DNA from: a virus
Virus record (IMG/VR): IMGVR_UViG_3300043313_000919
Span: 1 to 42,218 of that record
DNA: 42,218 bases
Direction: 5' to 3' (one strand)
Below are positions 15,459 to 24,816 of the stretch, piece by piece. How positions within the stretch are numbered: position 1 is the stretch's first letter; every line of letters begins with the position of its first letter. The translations under genes were made by a program, and so were the position numbers. Under the pieces are notes generated by a model, which had not been told where the DNA came from, did not search any database, and saw nothing but the letters and a program-made list of their open reading frames with translations.

Positions 15459-18400
15459 GTGGACCTCGGCACACTGCGCGGCACCCTGCAGCTTGACGAT
15501 TCACCGTTCGACAAGGTGCTCGACAAATCGCAAGAGAAGGTACGCAACTGGGGCAGTACCTCGGCCAAGATCGCCGTCGGCGCCGGCCTGGCCATCGGTG
15601 GGGCGATCGCCGGCAGCCTCGCCGGCGCGATGAATCTGCAGCCCGCACGCAACAAGCTGCGAGCTCAACTCAACCTGAGCGCCAAGGACTCGGCCAAGGT
15701 CGGCCAGGTCGCCGGCCGACTGTTCGGCAATGCCTACGGCGACAGCCTCGGCCAGGTCAACGATGCCGTTAAGTCGGTCGGCAACAACATGGTCAGCCTC
15801 AAGCGCACCAGCAGCACCGAGCTCGAGGGCATCACGGCCAAGGTGCTCGACGTCGCGCACGCGTTCGACCAGGATCTCAACAAGGTAACCGGCGCCGCCG
15901 GCCAGCTCATGCGTACCGGGCTGGCCAAGAATGCGACGCAGGCCATGGACATCATCACCCGCGGCCTGCAGTCGCCGGCGAACAAGGCCGACGACCTGCT
16001 CGACACGTTCAACGAATACGGCACCCAATTTCGCAAGCTCGGCCTCAGCGGGCCCAAGGCGCTCGGCCTCATCAATCAGGCCGTCGAGGCCGGCGCCCGT
16101 GACAGCGACGTCGCAGCTGATGCGCTCAAGGAATTTTCGATCCGGGCGATCGATGGCAGCAAGCTCACCGCTCAGGGGTTCAAGGGCCTCGGCCTCGACG
16201 CAAAGAAGATGGCCGGCGAGATCTCCAAGGGTGGGCCGGCTGCCGAGAAGGCACTCGGCACCACCCTCGAGAAGCTGCGCGGCATCAAGGATCCGGCCAA
16301 GCAGGCGCAGCTGGCAACGGCGTTGTTCGGCACGCAGGCCGAGGATCTCGGGGCGGCGCTGTTCAACATGGTGCCGGCGCGGGCAGTCAAGGATGTCGGC
16401 AAGCTCGCCGGCGCGGCGACCGATATGGGTAAGAAGCTCAACGACAACGCGTCGAGCAATATCGAGTCATTCAAGCGCAAGGCACAGCTGGCTTTTGTCG
16501 ACACCATCGGCGGCCGCATCCTGCCGGCGGTGACGAAATTTACGGCCTACATGGCGACCAATTTTGGGCCGGCGCTCAAGGCCTCGGCGCAGTGGATTCA
16601 ACGCAACCAGGCCTGGCTCAAGCCGCTCGCCGTGGCGCTCGGAGTGATGGCCGGCATCATCCTGGTTGTGGTCGCCGCCATGCGCGTCTGGGCGGCCGTG
16701 CAGGCCATCCTCAACGTGGTCATGGCGGCCAACCCGATCGGCATCGTGATCATTTTGATCGCCGGCCTGGTCGCCGGCCTCATCTATGCCTACAAGCACT
16801 CGCAGAAGTTCCGCGACATCGTGCAGGGCGCCATGCGTGGCGTCGGCGCGGCGTTTACCTGGCTGGTGGCAGCCGGCAAGGTCGCGCTGCACGGCATCGT
16901 CGTCGCCGTTAATTGGGTGATCGCCGCGGCGCGCTCGGTGCTCACCTGGCTCAAGGGTCACTGGCGCACGATTGTGTTTTTCATCGGCGGGCCAGTGGGC
17001 ATCGTGGTGCTGCTCATCACCAAATATTGGTCTCAGATCACTGGTGCATTCAGGGCCGCGGCCCGTTGGGTCGGCAGCGTGTTCAAGGCCGGCTGGGCCC
17101 TGGTGCGCAAGTTCATCATCGATCCCGTGCTCGCCGCGTGGAATTGGCTAGTCGCCACCTCGCGTCGTATCCGGGCATTGTTCGGCGCTCTGATCTCGTA
17201 CGTGGTGGGCCCGTTTGCGCGCGGCTGGGCCCGCATCCAAGACCTCATGCGGGGCCCGATCGATCGAGCCAAGACTGCCATCAGTCGCATCATCGACGGG
17301 GTAAAGCGGATATTCTCCGACGGCGTAAAGCGCATCGGTGAGATCTGGGCAGGCATCCAAGAGAAGGCTAGGAAGCCCGTCAGTTTCATCATTAACACCG
17401 TGATCAACAAGGGCCTGCTCGGTGGCTATAACTGGGTGGCCGGCAAGCTCGGCCTCAACAAGATTGCGCCCGTCAAGATCAAGGGATTCTACGGCGGCGG
17501 GCCGACCGGCGGCGGCGTCAGCGATCGGCAGATCGCCGGCGTGACGCATGCCAATGAGCACGTCGTGACCGCCGCCGAGACTCGCGCAGCTGGCGGTCAC
17601 GGCACCTGGGAACGCATTAGGGCGATGGCCAGGGCCGGCGCGCTGCGCGGGTTTTTCCTCGGCGGCCGAGCACCGGTGCCCGGTCCCTGGCATCGACACA
17701 GCGGTTACAGCTGGGCGCGCTGGGCAGGGGATAACCCCGGGCCCGTCGGCCGGCCGGTGCACGCGTGGAAGTCGGGCACCATCGCCGCGATACGTCTGCT
17801 GCGCAGCAGCTACGGCCGGCACATCATCGAGAACGCCGCCGGCGCCCGCGCCTACTATGCCCACCTACTGTCGACCTCGGTGAGACCTGGCCAGCACGTC
17901 AACGCCGGCCAGGTGATCGCCCACACTGGCGGCCGCAGGGGCGCGCTCGGCAGCGGCAACTCAACCGGGCCGCACTTGCACTTTGAGATCAGGGGCGGCA
18001 GTGCTGCGATCAGCAGCGCCGGCGGCACCATCCTCGCCGCGGCCGCGGCCAAGCCGTCGTGGCTGGGTAAGTTCTCCTCTGCGGTCACGCTGCTCAAATC
18101 CAAGATCAAGGGCGGTCTCGCCGACCTGAAATCGTTGGGCAGCAGCCCGTGGGCGAACGTGGTTAAGGCAGTGCCCAACAAGCTGGTCGACGCCATGATC
18201 GAAAAGGTCAAGACCTCCTGGTCATCGTTCCTCTCGAACGCACCAGGATCGGCTGCTAACGCTGGGTTCACCAACACCGGCGGCGGGTCCAACCGGGCGA
18301 TCGGCCTGCGCATGATGCAGCAGCGTTGGCCGGCCGGCCAGTGGGGTGCGCTCAACAACCTCTGGACCCGTGAGAGCGGCTGGCGTACCACCGCCAAGAA

Positions 18401-18836
18401 TCCGAGCAGCGGTGCGTACGGCATCCCGCAGGCTCTGCCGGGGTCCAAGATGGCCAGCGCCGGCAGCGACTGGCGCACCAACCCGGCCACCCAAATCAAG
18501 TGGGGACTCGGCTACATCGCCAGCAGGTACGGCTCGCCGGCGGGGGCGTGGGCGCACTCGCAGCGCACGGGGTGGTACGCCAACGGCACCGCCTCGGCCG
18601 CGCCCGGCTACGGCTGGACGTCGGAGAAGGGCGCCGAGCTCGTGGTCAACCCGCAGCTGCGCAAGTACGGCGGCGGCGAGCGGGTGTTCAATGCCGGCGA
18701 GACCAAGAAGATGCTCGGCGGATTGGGGGCAGGCGTGACGCAGTACAACAATTTCCCGGCCACCATGGACCCACAGACGGCCGCTGAGGCTGCCGGGGGG
18801 CGCCTGGCTGTGATGCTAAGGGCCAACGGCTGGTGA
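15459..18836 (+). CDS. Tape measure protein with M23 peptidase and transglycosylase-like domains
   Basis: At 1125 aa it is the longest gene in the window and sets tail length. The N-terminal third is helical and carries a TMP core (about residues 80-330, with 'FNEYGTQFRKLGLSGPKALGLI'). A long hydrophobic segment spans about residues 385-447. Near residues 740-850 is an M23-like endopeptidase, with 'YYAHLLSTSVRPGQHVNAGQ' and a HLHFE motif at 839-843. Residues of about 955-1045 form a lysozyme/SLT-like fold with a Glu in 'WTRESGWR' and 'SGAYGIPQALPGSKM'. Both would cut host peptidoglycan during DNA entry. It starts with GTG and overlaps the next gene by four bases. Confidence 0.93.
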   Translation: MDLGTLRGTLQLDDSPFDKVLDKSQEKVRNWGSTSAKIAVGAGLAIGGAIAGSLAGAMNLQPARNKLRAQLNLSAKDSAKVGQVAGRLFGNAYGDSLGQVNDAVKSVGNNMVSLKRTSSTELEGITAKVLDVAHAFDQDLNKVTGAAGQLMRTGLAKNATQAMDIITRGLQSPANKADDLLDTFNEYGTQFRKLGLSGPKALGLINQAVEAGARDSDVAADALKEFSIRAIDGSKLTAQGFKGLGLDAKKMAGEISKGGPAAEKALGTTLEKLRGIKDPAKQAQLATALFGTQAEDLGAALFNMVPARAVKDVGKLAGAATDMGKKLNDNASSNIESFKRKAQLAFVDTIGGRILPAVTKFTAYMATNFGPALKASAQWIQRNQAWLKPLAVALGVMAGIILVVVAAMRVWAAVQAILNVVMAANPIGIVIILIAGLVAGLIYAYKHSQKFRDIVQGAMRGVGAAFTWLVAAGKVALHGIVVAVNWVIAAARSVLTWLKGHWRTIVFFIGGPVGIVVLLITKYWSQITGAFRAAARWVGSVFKAGWALVRKFIIDPVLAAWNWLVATSRRIRALFGALISYVVGPFARGWARIQDLMRGPIDRAKTAISRIIDGVKRIFSDGVKRIGEIWAGIQEKARKPVSFIINTVINKGLLGGYNWVAGKLGLNKIAPVKIKGFYGGGPTGGGVSDRQIAGVTHANEHVVTAAETRAAGGHGTWERIRAMARAGALRGFFLGGRAPVPGPWHRHSGYSWARWAGDNPGPVGRPVHAWKSGTIAAIRLLRSSYGRHIIENAAGARAYYAHLLSTSVRPGQHVNAGQVIAHTGGRRGALGSGNSTGPHLHFEIRGGSAAISSAGGTILAAAAAKPSWLGKFSSAVTLLKSKIKGGLADLKSLGSSPWANVVKAVPNKLVDAMIEKVKTSWSSFLSNAPGSAANAGFTNTGGGSNRAIGLRMMQQRWPAGQWGALNNLWTRESGWRTTAKNPSSGAYGIPQALPGSKMASAGSDWRTNPATQIKWGLGYIASRYGSPAGAWAHSQRTGWYANGTASAAPGYGWTSEKGAELVVNPQLRKYGGGERVFNAGETKKMLGGLGAGVTQYNNFPATMDPQTAAEAAGGRLAVMLRANGW

Positions 18837-19756
18837 CCAGCGAGGACGTCACAGACGGCCGCGCAATACGCCTTGCAGGCCTGCCCGACTTCAACGCCAC
18901 CGATGCCAGTTTCCGCATCACCTCGTTTGAGGGAATCTTCACCGCGCCGGCGCCCGATGCCCAGTTCGCTGCAGCTGGCGCCGGTGCCGGCGCGGTGCCG
19001 TCTGGCGGGTGGCTGCCCAAGGAAAGGCCGCTCGTGCTCGCCGGCTACATCTACTCCTCTAGCCTCGCGCTGTTGCCGGGTTTGGCTCGTTCGCTGCTGG
19101 CTGCGCTGCCGACGACCGTTGAGAGCACCGTGCAGATCTTGGCCAACGGCCGCGACACCCTCGACCTGCAGGTGTTCGTACGGCGCTACGATGCCGCGCC
19201 GATGCCGATCTCCTCGCGCCTCGACTTCACCATCCCGCTGCTTGCTGCCGACCCCTACCTGTACGGCCTCACCCCACTCGCCGGCGGCATGGGGGTGTTC
19301 GCCGGCTCGATCTGGTATCAGCCATACAGCAAGCCGAGCGGCACCTGGGTGCGGCAATACGTCAAGGCCGGCAGCGTCTGGACTCTGCAATACGCCAAGC
19401 AGGTCGCCAGCGGGCCGTACGGCGAGTCGCTCACGCTCAGCCCGCCGCTAGGTGGGGCCACCTCGAGGCGCTTGACGTTCACCGTGTACGGGCCGCTCAC
19501 CGCCGGCGATTGGCAGATCATCCAAGTGGGCACCGACCGCAAGATGTGGGTGCAGCTGAGCCTCGCCGGCGGTCAGTCATTGACCATCGACTGCAACAGC
19601 GAAACCGTCACGATGGCCGGCCAGGATGTCACCAGCTATCTGTACGGCGACATGCTCACCCTCGAGCCAGGGGGGTCGACGTATCAGCTGACCTCGGCCA
19701 CTCAAAACCTGACCGCGTACGCCACCGTCTCGGCGTTGCCGGCGTATGAGATCTAA
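18833..19756 (+). CDS. Distal tail protein (Dit-like)
   Basis: 307 aa, directly after the tape measure, where the ring protein that joins tube and baseplate is encoded. The N-terminal part has 'ERPLVLAGYIYSSS' and 'TVQILANGRDTLDLQVFVRR', and the middle holds 'FTIPLLAADPYLYG', characteristic of Dit proteins of actinophages (SPP1 gp19.1/phage tail family). The C-terminal half is a beta-sandwich ('RRLTFTVYGPLTAGDW', 'SLTIDCNSETVTMAGQDV'). GTG start overlapping the tape measure stop. Confidence 0.85.
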   Translation: MTSEDVTDGRAIRLAGLPDFNATDASFRITSFEGIFTAPAPDAQFAAAGAGAGAVPSGGWLPKERPLVLAGYIYSSSLALLPGLARSLLAALPTTVESTVQILANGRDTLDLQVFVRRYDAAPMPISSRLDFTIPLLAADPYLYGLTPLAGGMGVFAGSIWYQPYSKPSGTWVRQYVKAGSVWTLQYAKQVASGPYGESLTLSPPLGGATSRRLTFTVYGPLTAGDWQIIQVGTDRKMWVQLSLAGGQSLTIDCNSETVTMAGQDVTSYLYGDMLTLEPGGSTYQLTSATQNLTAYATVSALPAYEI

Positions 19757-19765
19757 GGAGCTCCC

Positions 19766-20716
19766 ATGGTTGCAATCAAGGGCGACGGCATCGGGCCGCT
19801 CGATGCCTCGGGCACGACGACCCCGTTTGCCGGCAACGCGCTCGACACCGTGCGCCATGGCTACTATCTGGCCGCGCGCGGTGGCGGTATCGGTGGCAAG
19901 GGCGGCATTCTCGAGGGCCTGGTGCCGAGCATCGTTGCCGGCCAGATGCAGCTGTCTTTCACCGCCGGCTCGGCGTTTGCGCCTGAGCGGGACGCCTCGG
20001 CCATCCCGCTCGCTCGCGGCTATGACGTTTGGAACGATGCGGCCAGCGTGGTGCAGTTCACCGCCGCACACGCCACCCTGCCGCGCATCGACACCGTGGT
20101 CGCGGCCGCGGTCGACGGCGAGGACGGCGCTGTCGGCACCGGCGCGCTGGCGTACGGTTACCACCTGGCCGTGGTGCCCGGCACCCCCAACGCCAGCCCG
20201 GTCACGCCGACCGATGCGAACATCACCACCTACCTCGGCCGCGGCGGCTGGACGCGGCTGTACGACTGCACCATCCCGGCCGCCAGCACGCAGATCAGCC
20301 TCGGCAACTGCCTGTTCAGAGGCAACCGGCTCAACGCGTGGAATCTCATAGCCGACATCCCGTTTACGCTCACCCTCACGGGGTTCAATAACCCGGTCAA
20401 CCCCCGATACAAGTTCGACAATCTGACCAAGCGGGTCGACCTCGACCTCAGCGTCGATCGTTCTGGTGGCACCCTGACAGCCAACAGCGGTGGCAACCTG
20501 TCACCCGACGCCGACATCACCACCAACTGGCCGAGCGTGCTGCTGCCGGCCGTCGATGCCTACCTGCCGATGCACCGCGCCGGCGTCATCACCTACTGGG
20601 GCCGCGTCGACAACGGCACCACGCGGCTAGTGCTCACTCACCTGCAGATGCCGAGCGAGACGCTGGTCAACGGCACCACCGTGCGCATCGCCGGCCAATA
20701 CTTCTTGGACAGCTGA
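19766..20716 (+). CDS. Minor tail protein
   Basis: 316 aa with low charge and a high Gly, Thr and Ala content, in the baseplate cluster. The N-terminal half, with 'SFTAGSAFAPERDASAIPLARGYDVW' split by strands and 'PRIDTVVAAAVDGEDGA', resembles the bead-like phage proteins that carry a small hub domain and then a receptor-facing domain. The C-terminal 100 residues are strand-rich. An AAGGAG site precedes the ATG at 19766. The exact position in the baseplate cannot be told from the sequence. Confidence 0.75.
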   Translation: MVAIKGDGIGPLDASGTTTPFAGNALDTVRHGYYLAARGGGIGGKGGILEGLVPSIVAGQMQLSFTAGSAFAPERDASAIPLARGYDVWNDAASVVQFTAAHATLPRIDTVVAAAVDGEDGAVGTGALAYGYHLAVVPGTPNASPVTPTDANITTYLGRGGWTRLYDCTIPAASTQISLGNCLFRGNRLNAWNLIADIPFTLTLTGFNNPVNPRYKFDNLTKRVDLDLSVDRSGGTLTANSGGNLSPDADITTNWPSVLLPAVDAYLPMHRAGVITYWGRVDNGTTRLVLTHLQMPSETLVNGTTVRIAGQYFLDS

Positions 20717-20718
20717 GC

Positions 20719-21921
20719 GTGGGCCTGCGCTGGCACGTCTGCGACTCGCTCACCGGCAACATCGTGGGCCGGCTGCCCGTCAACGGCTACGACATCACCG
20801 AGGAGATACGCGCCTCGACGGTGGGCAACCTCAAGGTGCCGATGCCGTCGAGCGCCAAGGGCATCGACGCGCTGCGCGACCTCATCATGCCCGGTGACCG
20901 CCGGCCGCACGGCCGCGCGATCGCCATGGAAGACACCGCGACAGGTCAAATTCTGTTCTATGGGCCCATGGTGCAAAAGCCGGCCCACGACGGCGCCATC
21001 ATCGCCATCACCGTCACCGACTGGTCGGCCTGGTTTCGCAGCTGCGTGGTGCGCCCCACAGGCAGCAAGTTCGTCACCAAGCGCGACGCCACTTGGGTTG
21101 CCATCGAGCAGGGCGTGATCATGACGGATCTGTTCAAGATCGCGCTCGGCACCGACACCCTCGGCAACCCGGCCGGCAAGCCCAACATCGTGGTCGACAC
21201 CGCGCCCATCTCGGGCACCACCCGCACCAAGACGGCGCGGATGTTCTCCAAGATCGGCGAGCATCTCGATGAGTACGCCAACCTCGCCGGCGGTGTCGAG
21301 TGGTACACCTACGGCACTCGAGCTCCATACGGCACCACCATCGTCGGCCACGTGGCGGCGGCCTGGCCTGAGCGCAGCAGCGGCATCGCACCCATACGTG
21401 TCAGCTGGCGCCAGGATCTGCAGGGCCGCGCCTCGGGCAACGTCGACAAGTTCACCTGGCCAGGTGGCGAGGACGCGCCCACCCGCGAGTGGGCGGTCGA
21501 TGGCAATGAGGACGCCGCGCTGTGGGGTTACGACCAGGCCACCAGCATCGGCGTGACCGACATCTTTTGGGAGGGCAGCATCGATCTGGTCGACGGCACC
21601 ACCACCAAGGCGCAGGCCTCGGCGCGGGCCAAGGGTGAGCTCACCCGCGTGCTCGGGTTTGACGGCCTGCCCGAGGTGACGCTGCCGGTGCGCTCCGACG
21701 GCAAGGGCCTGACATTCACTAGCCTGGTCGTCGGCGATCGCGCGCGAGTCGAGATCGACGACCGATGGAATCGCACAATCAATACGCCGGCGTCGAGGAT
21801 CACCCGCCGCGTCATGGCTGGCGGCGTCGGTCAGGCCACCACGCAGACGCTCACCATCGACATCGATGACAACACGCAACCCCTCGGCGGGCTGCCCGGC
21901 GTGCCGGTGACTGGTGGCTGA
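20719..21921 (+). CDS. Minor tail protein, Tal/gp27-like baseplate hub
   Basis: 400 aa with a GTG start two bases after the preceding stop. 'WHVCDSLTGNIVGRLPVNGYD' opens a phage hub-type domain. 'DALRDLIMPGDRRPHGRAIAMED' and 'ITVTDWSAWFRSCVV' are typical of tail-associated proteins that close the tube. Length and order (tape measure, Dit, adhesin-like, hub) fit siphovirus baseplates. The end is a polar strand-rich region with 'TQTLTIDIDDN'. Confidence 0.75.
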   Translation: MGLRWHVCDSLTGNIVGRLPVNGYDITEEIRASTVGNLKVPMPSSAKGIDALRDLIMPGDRRPHGRAIAMEDTATGQILFYGPMVQKPAHDGAIIAITVTDWSAWFRSCVVRPTGSKFVTKRDATWVAIEQGVIMTDLFKIALGTDTLGNPAGKPNIVVDTAPISGTTRTKTARMFSKIGEHLDEYANLAGGVEWYTYGTRAPYGTTIVGHVAAAWPERSSGIAPIRVSWRQDLQGRASGNVDKFTWPGGEDAPTREWAVDGNEDAALWGYDQATSIGVTDIFWEGSIDLVDGTTTKAQASARAKGELTRVLGFDGLPEVTLPVRSDGKGLTFTSLVVGDRARVEIDDRWNRTINTPASRITRRVMAGGVGQATTQTLTIDIDDNTQPLGGLPGVPVTGG

Positions 21922-22681
21922 CGCCGAGCAGGAGGTGCTGCGAGCTCAGCGCCGCGCGGCCGATCAGCTGGGCAAGCTCCTCGGCCGCGGCCGCCGGCCG
22001 ACCCGCTCGGTGCACATCCCGGTGCTGCAGCCCGACCCGCCGTTTTCCAGCGGCATCAATCTCTGGCTCGACCCGGCCGGCAACCTGCGCAGCTACGGGC
22101 CCGACGGCACCAAATACCAGTACACCAAGACCACCGTCACGGCTAACTCGGGCAGCTTCCCGGCCGACCCGCAGCCCGAGACCAAGCAGACCATTTACGA
22201 CGCGCAGTGGGCGGCGACCTACTGCGACACCCACGGCCTCGAGACCGGCACACCTGGCCTTTGGTACGGCGACGACCGAGACGGCCTGCACCTCGGCCGC
22301 AAGCTCATGATCGGTCTGCCCGATGCCACCATTCGCAGCGACACCGCCGGCGGCGTCATCGAGAAGGTCGACATAACCGCCACCAACCTCGATGCGTACG
22401 CCGACTCGGTGTCGCTGCATTGGGGCCTGCACAATGTGACCGGCTCGGCGCCGGCGACCTACTCGGCGGTACGCAAGGATGGATACATCGGCACCTGGCC
22501 CAAGGTCGGGTTTGACGCCAGCAGCGGCGGCACCAGGTATCGCAATGTGCACGTGGGTTTCGGCACCATGCTGCGTGACAACACCGCCAAGGGGTTCACC
22601 ATCGACCAGCCTGGCGGGTGGGGCGGCGCCGGTATCCTCGACTGGACGTCGGTCAAAATCAGAATCACCTATACCGTATGA
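21914..22681 (+). CDS. Minor tail/baseplate protein
   Basis: 255 aa; GTG start overlapping the hub gene by eight bases. The N-terminal 35 residues are basic and helical ('EVLRAQRRAADQLGKLLGRGRRP'), followed by a beta-rich domain rich in Gly, Tyr, Asp and Trp that looks carbohydrate- or surface-binding ('GINLWLDPAGNLRSYGPDG', 'ILDWTSVKIRITYTV'). It is the last gene of the tail block, so a peripheral host-contact role is plausible but not proven. Confidence 0.7.
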   Translation: MADAEQEVLRAQRRAADQLGKLLGRGRRPTRSVHIPVLQPDPPFSSGINLWLDPAGNLRSYGPDGTKYQYTKTTVTANSGSFPADPQPETKQTIYDAQWAATYCDTHGLETGTPGLWYGDDRDGLHLGRKLMIGLPDATIRSDTAGGVIEKVDITATNLDAYADSVSLHWGLHNVTGSAPATYSAVRKDGYIGTWPKVGFDASSGGTRYRNVHVGFGTMLRDNTAKGFTIDQPGGWGGAGILDWTSVKIRITYTV

Positions 22682-23181
22682 CGACCCCAATTGAGAGGCC
22701 GCCAGTCGTGATTGTCAGGAGTGTTCGCCGCCGTCTCGGTTTCCGCGGCCTCGCCTTGATTCTGTTCGGCATTATGTTCGTATTGATCGGCGTCGGCGTT
22801 ACGTTCAATCCCGCTCGGGTGACCGGCCTGTTTTATACCTACCTGCCCCTATGGACGCGCGTGGGCCTCTGGGCGGGTGCGGGGATGATGGCCATCATCG
22901 GCGCTATTCGGCCCGGGTTGGGCGAGAAGCATTGGCCTGGTCGCACGGAGCGGCCGCCAGTGGCGGAGATCATGGGGTTTTCGGCGCTGGCTATTGCGCC
23001 AACGGAGCGGGCCCTGTCGTTTCTTTGGGGCCTGATCGACGGGCATGCGAGCGGGGCCTGGGTCACTGGTTTCGCCGTGTATCTGCTGCTTACGTCGATC
23101 ATTTTGTTGGTGTCTCGCTGGCCGGAACCGGTGCACCCCGGCGACCTGACGGCGGCTCAACCTCTGAGAGCGGCTCGGTGA
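22678..23181 (+). CDS. Multi-pass membrane protein, 167 aa
   Basis: Transmembrane helices lie at about residues 24-42, 61-78, 98-118 (weaker) and 126-145, with a basic N-terminal arm. The ATG at 22678 overlaps the tail gene stop by four bases. Placed at the start of the lysis block, it may be a holin or holin partner, but its length and number of helices exceed the usual two-helix holin, and the clearer holin candidate is at 24817. Confidence 0.7.
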   Translation: MTTPIERPPVVIVRSVRRRLGFRGLALILFGIMFVLIGVGVTFNPARVTGLFYTYLPLWTRVGLWAGAGMMAIIGAIRPGLGEKHWPGRTERPPVAEIMGFSALAIAPTERALSFLWGLIDGHASGAWVTGFAVYLLLTSIILLVSRWPEPVHPGDLTAAQPLRAAR

Positions 23182-23498
23182 TGGCGGTGGCTGAGTGGGT
23201 TGCGCCGACTGTCACCATTCTCGGCGGCGTGGTGGCAGCGTGGATTACTGGCAAGTTTGCGTTTCGAGCCTCCGACTCCAAGGTGACCGTCGACAAGGAG
23301 CTCGGCTCGGGTGCGCTCGCGCTGCAGATCGCTGAGCGGCTCGACGGCGAGGTAAAAGATATGCGCCGCACCCTGGCCGACGTGCGGCTCGCCTGGCGGC
23401 AACACCTGAAATGGGATGACGCCGTAATCGATGAATTGGAGACGCTCGACCCGGGCGCATCGAGGCGACTGCCCGAGCGCCCGGAACTACCTTTTTAG
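23181..23498 (+). CDS. Single-helix membrane protein with coiled coil, 105 aa
   Basis: An N-terminal transmembrane helix (about residues 4-24) is followed by a charged helical stretch ('LALQIAERLDGEVKDMRRTLADV') likely to form a coiled coil. The start is GTG 23178 or ATG 23181 (GTGATG); ATG is preferred and overlaps the upstream stop by one base. A protein of this build beside lysins could be a holin accessory or an inner-membrane spanin-like factor. Confidence 0.65.
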   Translation: MAVAEWVAPTVTILGGVVAAWITGKFAFRASDSKVTVDKELGSGALALQIAERLDGEVKDMRRTLADVRLAWRQHLKWDDAVIDELETLDPGASRRLPERPELPF

Positions 23499-23507
23499 GG
23501 GGACACC

Positions 23508-24032
23508 ATGACCGTCAGCAACGACCAGATCATCAAGGCCAAAAATGAGGGGCTGGCCAATCTCGAAACCGCCGCCGTGGTGTGCGATGAAACGGGGGCA
23601 AAGTTTTACCACCTCTGCGCGCTGCTCGAAAAGGAAAGCGGCGGCCACAACGTCTACGGGCACGACGCTGGCGGCGCGCTGGCAGGATTCCCCGGCACCG
23701 TCAACAAGGGCAATTATGAGGTGTTCCGCTGGCTGGTTTTCGTCAAGCTACAGACCAGCAACGGCGTCGGGCCGATGCAGATCACGGCTAAAAGCCTGCT
23801 GGCCGATATGGAGAAAATCGGCCTAAAGCCGTGGGACGCTCACGACAATATGACGTACGGCTCGCAGCTGTGGATTGGCTACTATGCAGCTGCTCGCAAT
23901 TCCGGCCTCGGCGTGCATGACGCCATCGCCAAGGCCGGCGCCGCATACAACGGCTCGACCGCCTACGGGCTGCGGTTGCTCGAGCTCATGATCAAGTGGC
24001 GCGGCATTGTTGGCAGTTCCGATTACAGCTGA
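23508..24032 (+). CDS. Lysozyme/transglycosylase-like lysin
   Basis: A 174-aa enzyme-like protein with the lysozyme-fold signature: catalytic Glu43 in 'LLEKESGG', then 'GVGPMQIT' at about residues 86-93 and a C-terminal 'AIAKAGAAYNGS', resembling the glycan-cleaving domains of actinophage endolysins and SLT transglycosylases. It cuts the glycan strand of peptidoglycan. There is no signal peptide, so export would need a holin. An AGGGGGACACC leader precedes the ATG at 23508. It is encoded next to a second, peptidase-like lysin, which may mean a two-protein split of a modular endolysin. Confidence 0.82.
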   Translation: MTVSNDQIIKAKNEGLANLETAAVVCDETGAKFYHLCALLEKESGGHNVYGHDAGGALAGFPGTVNKGNYEVFRWLVFVKLQTSNGVGPMQITAKSLLADMEKIGLKPWDAHDNMTYGSQLWIGYYAAARNSGLGVHDAIAKAGAAYNGSTAYGLRLLELMIKWRGIVGSSDYS

Positions 24033-24042
24033 GGAGAATCTC

Positions 24043-24804
24043 GTGAGCTACCCGCCAGGCGCCACCGAGCGCGTCGAGTTCGGTGGCGTGCGCACCACCC
24101 GCCGCACGCAGCGCATGGTGCTCGAGGCGCGTTATCTGTTCAGGCTGCGGGGTGGTGGTACGTATCCCACGATCAGCCAGGGCGGCTGGTCGACCTCGGT
24201 TGACGCCAGCGCCGGCACCCACGGCCGCGATGCGATGGATGACCGCACCCGCCTCATGTCCCGCTCGCGTCGGCTGCTGTGGGAGTGGTGCAATTGGGAG
24301 GTTGGTTTCGCCGGCTGGCCGCGCCCCTACCTCGCCGGCATCTGGCCCGCGCACTTCCATAAGCTGCCCAAGGGTGGCGATCTGTCCGATGCCGCCGATC
24401 GCCAGATAGTGCAATGGTTTCAAGGTGACAACGCGCTCAGGTCCGACCGGGATTACCCGCGCATCCTGAGCTCGGGTTTCGTCGCTCGCACCTGGGAGAA
24501 ATACCTCAAGATCAAGCCGAGCGGCACCGTCGACTTGTCGGGTCTGGTGGCAGCATTCCACGCCGGCGCGGCCGCCGACCCCGCACAAGATGAGGGCGAC
24601 AACGACGTGCAGCAGGTGCAGACCGCACTCAACCATTACCTCGATTCCAAGCTGGCTCTCGACGGCATCGCGGGGCCGGCGACTCGAGGCGTTTACTCGA
24701 CCTACCAGTCGCGCGTGTACGGCGTGGCCAAGATGTCACCGAGCGCTGACGGCATCCCGGGGGTTGACTCGCTCTACAAGCTCGGCCTCAAGTCCGTCGC
24801 CTAG
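24043..24804 (+). CDS. Second lysin, M15-like peptidase with C-terminal PG-binding domain
   Basis: 253 aa from the GTG at 24043 behind GAGGAGAAT. Residues of about 45-110 contain 'SAGTH' with His60, nearby Asp63/66/67, and 'WPAHFH' with His104/His106, the spacing of metal-binding residues in M15-type peptidases. Residues of about 190-253 form a peptidoglycan-binding domain ('NDVQQVQTALNHYL', 'DGIAGPATRGVY'), which anchors the enzyme to the wall. With the preceding lysozyme-like gene it would cleave both sugar and peptide bonds. The M15 assignment is by motif only. Confidence 0.72.
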   Translation: MSYPPGATERVEFGGVRTTRRTQRMVLEARYLFRLRGGGTYPTISQGGWSTSVDASAGTHGRDAMDDRTRLMSRSRRLLWEWCNWEVGFAGWPRPYLAGIWPAHFHKLPKGGDLSDAADRQIVQWFQGDNALRSDRDYPRILSSGFVARTWEKYLKIKPSGTVDLSGLVAAFHAGAAADPAQDEGDNDVQQVQTALNHYLDSKLALDGIAGPATRGVYSTYQSRVYGVAKMSPSADGIPGVDSLYKLGLKSVA

Positions 24805-24816
24805 GAAGGGCACACC

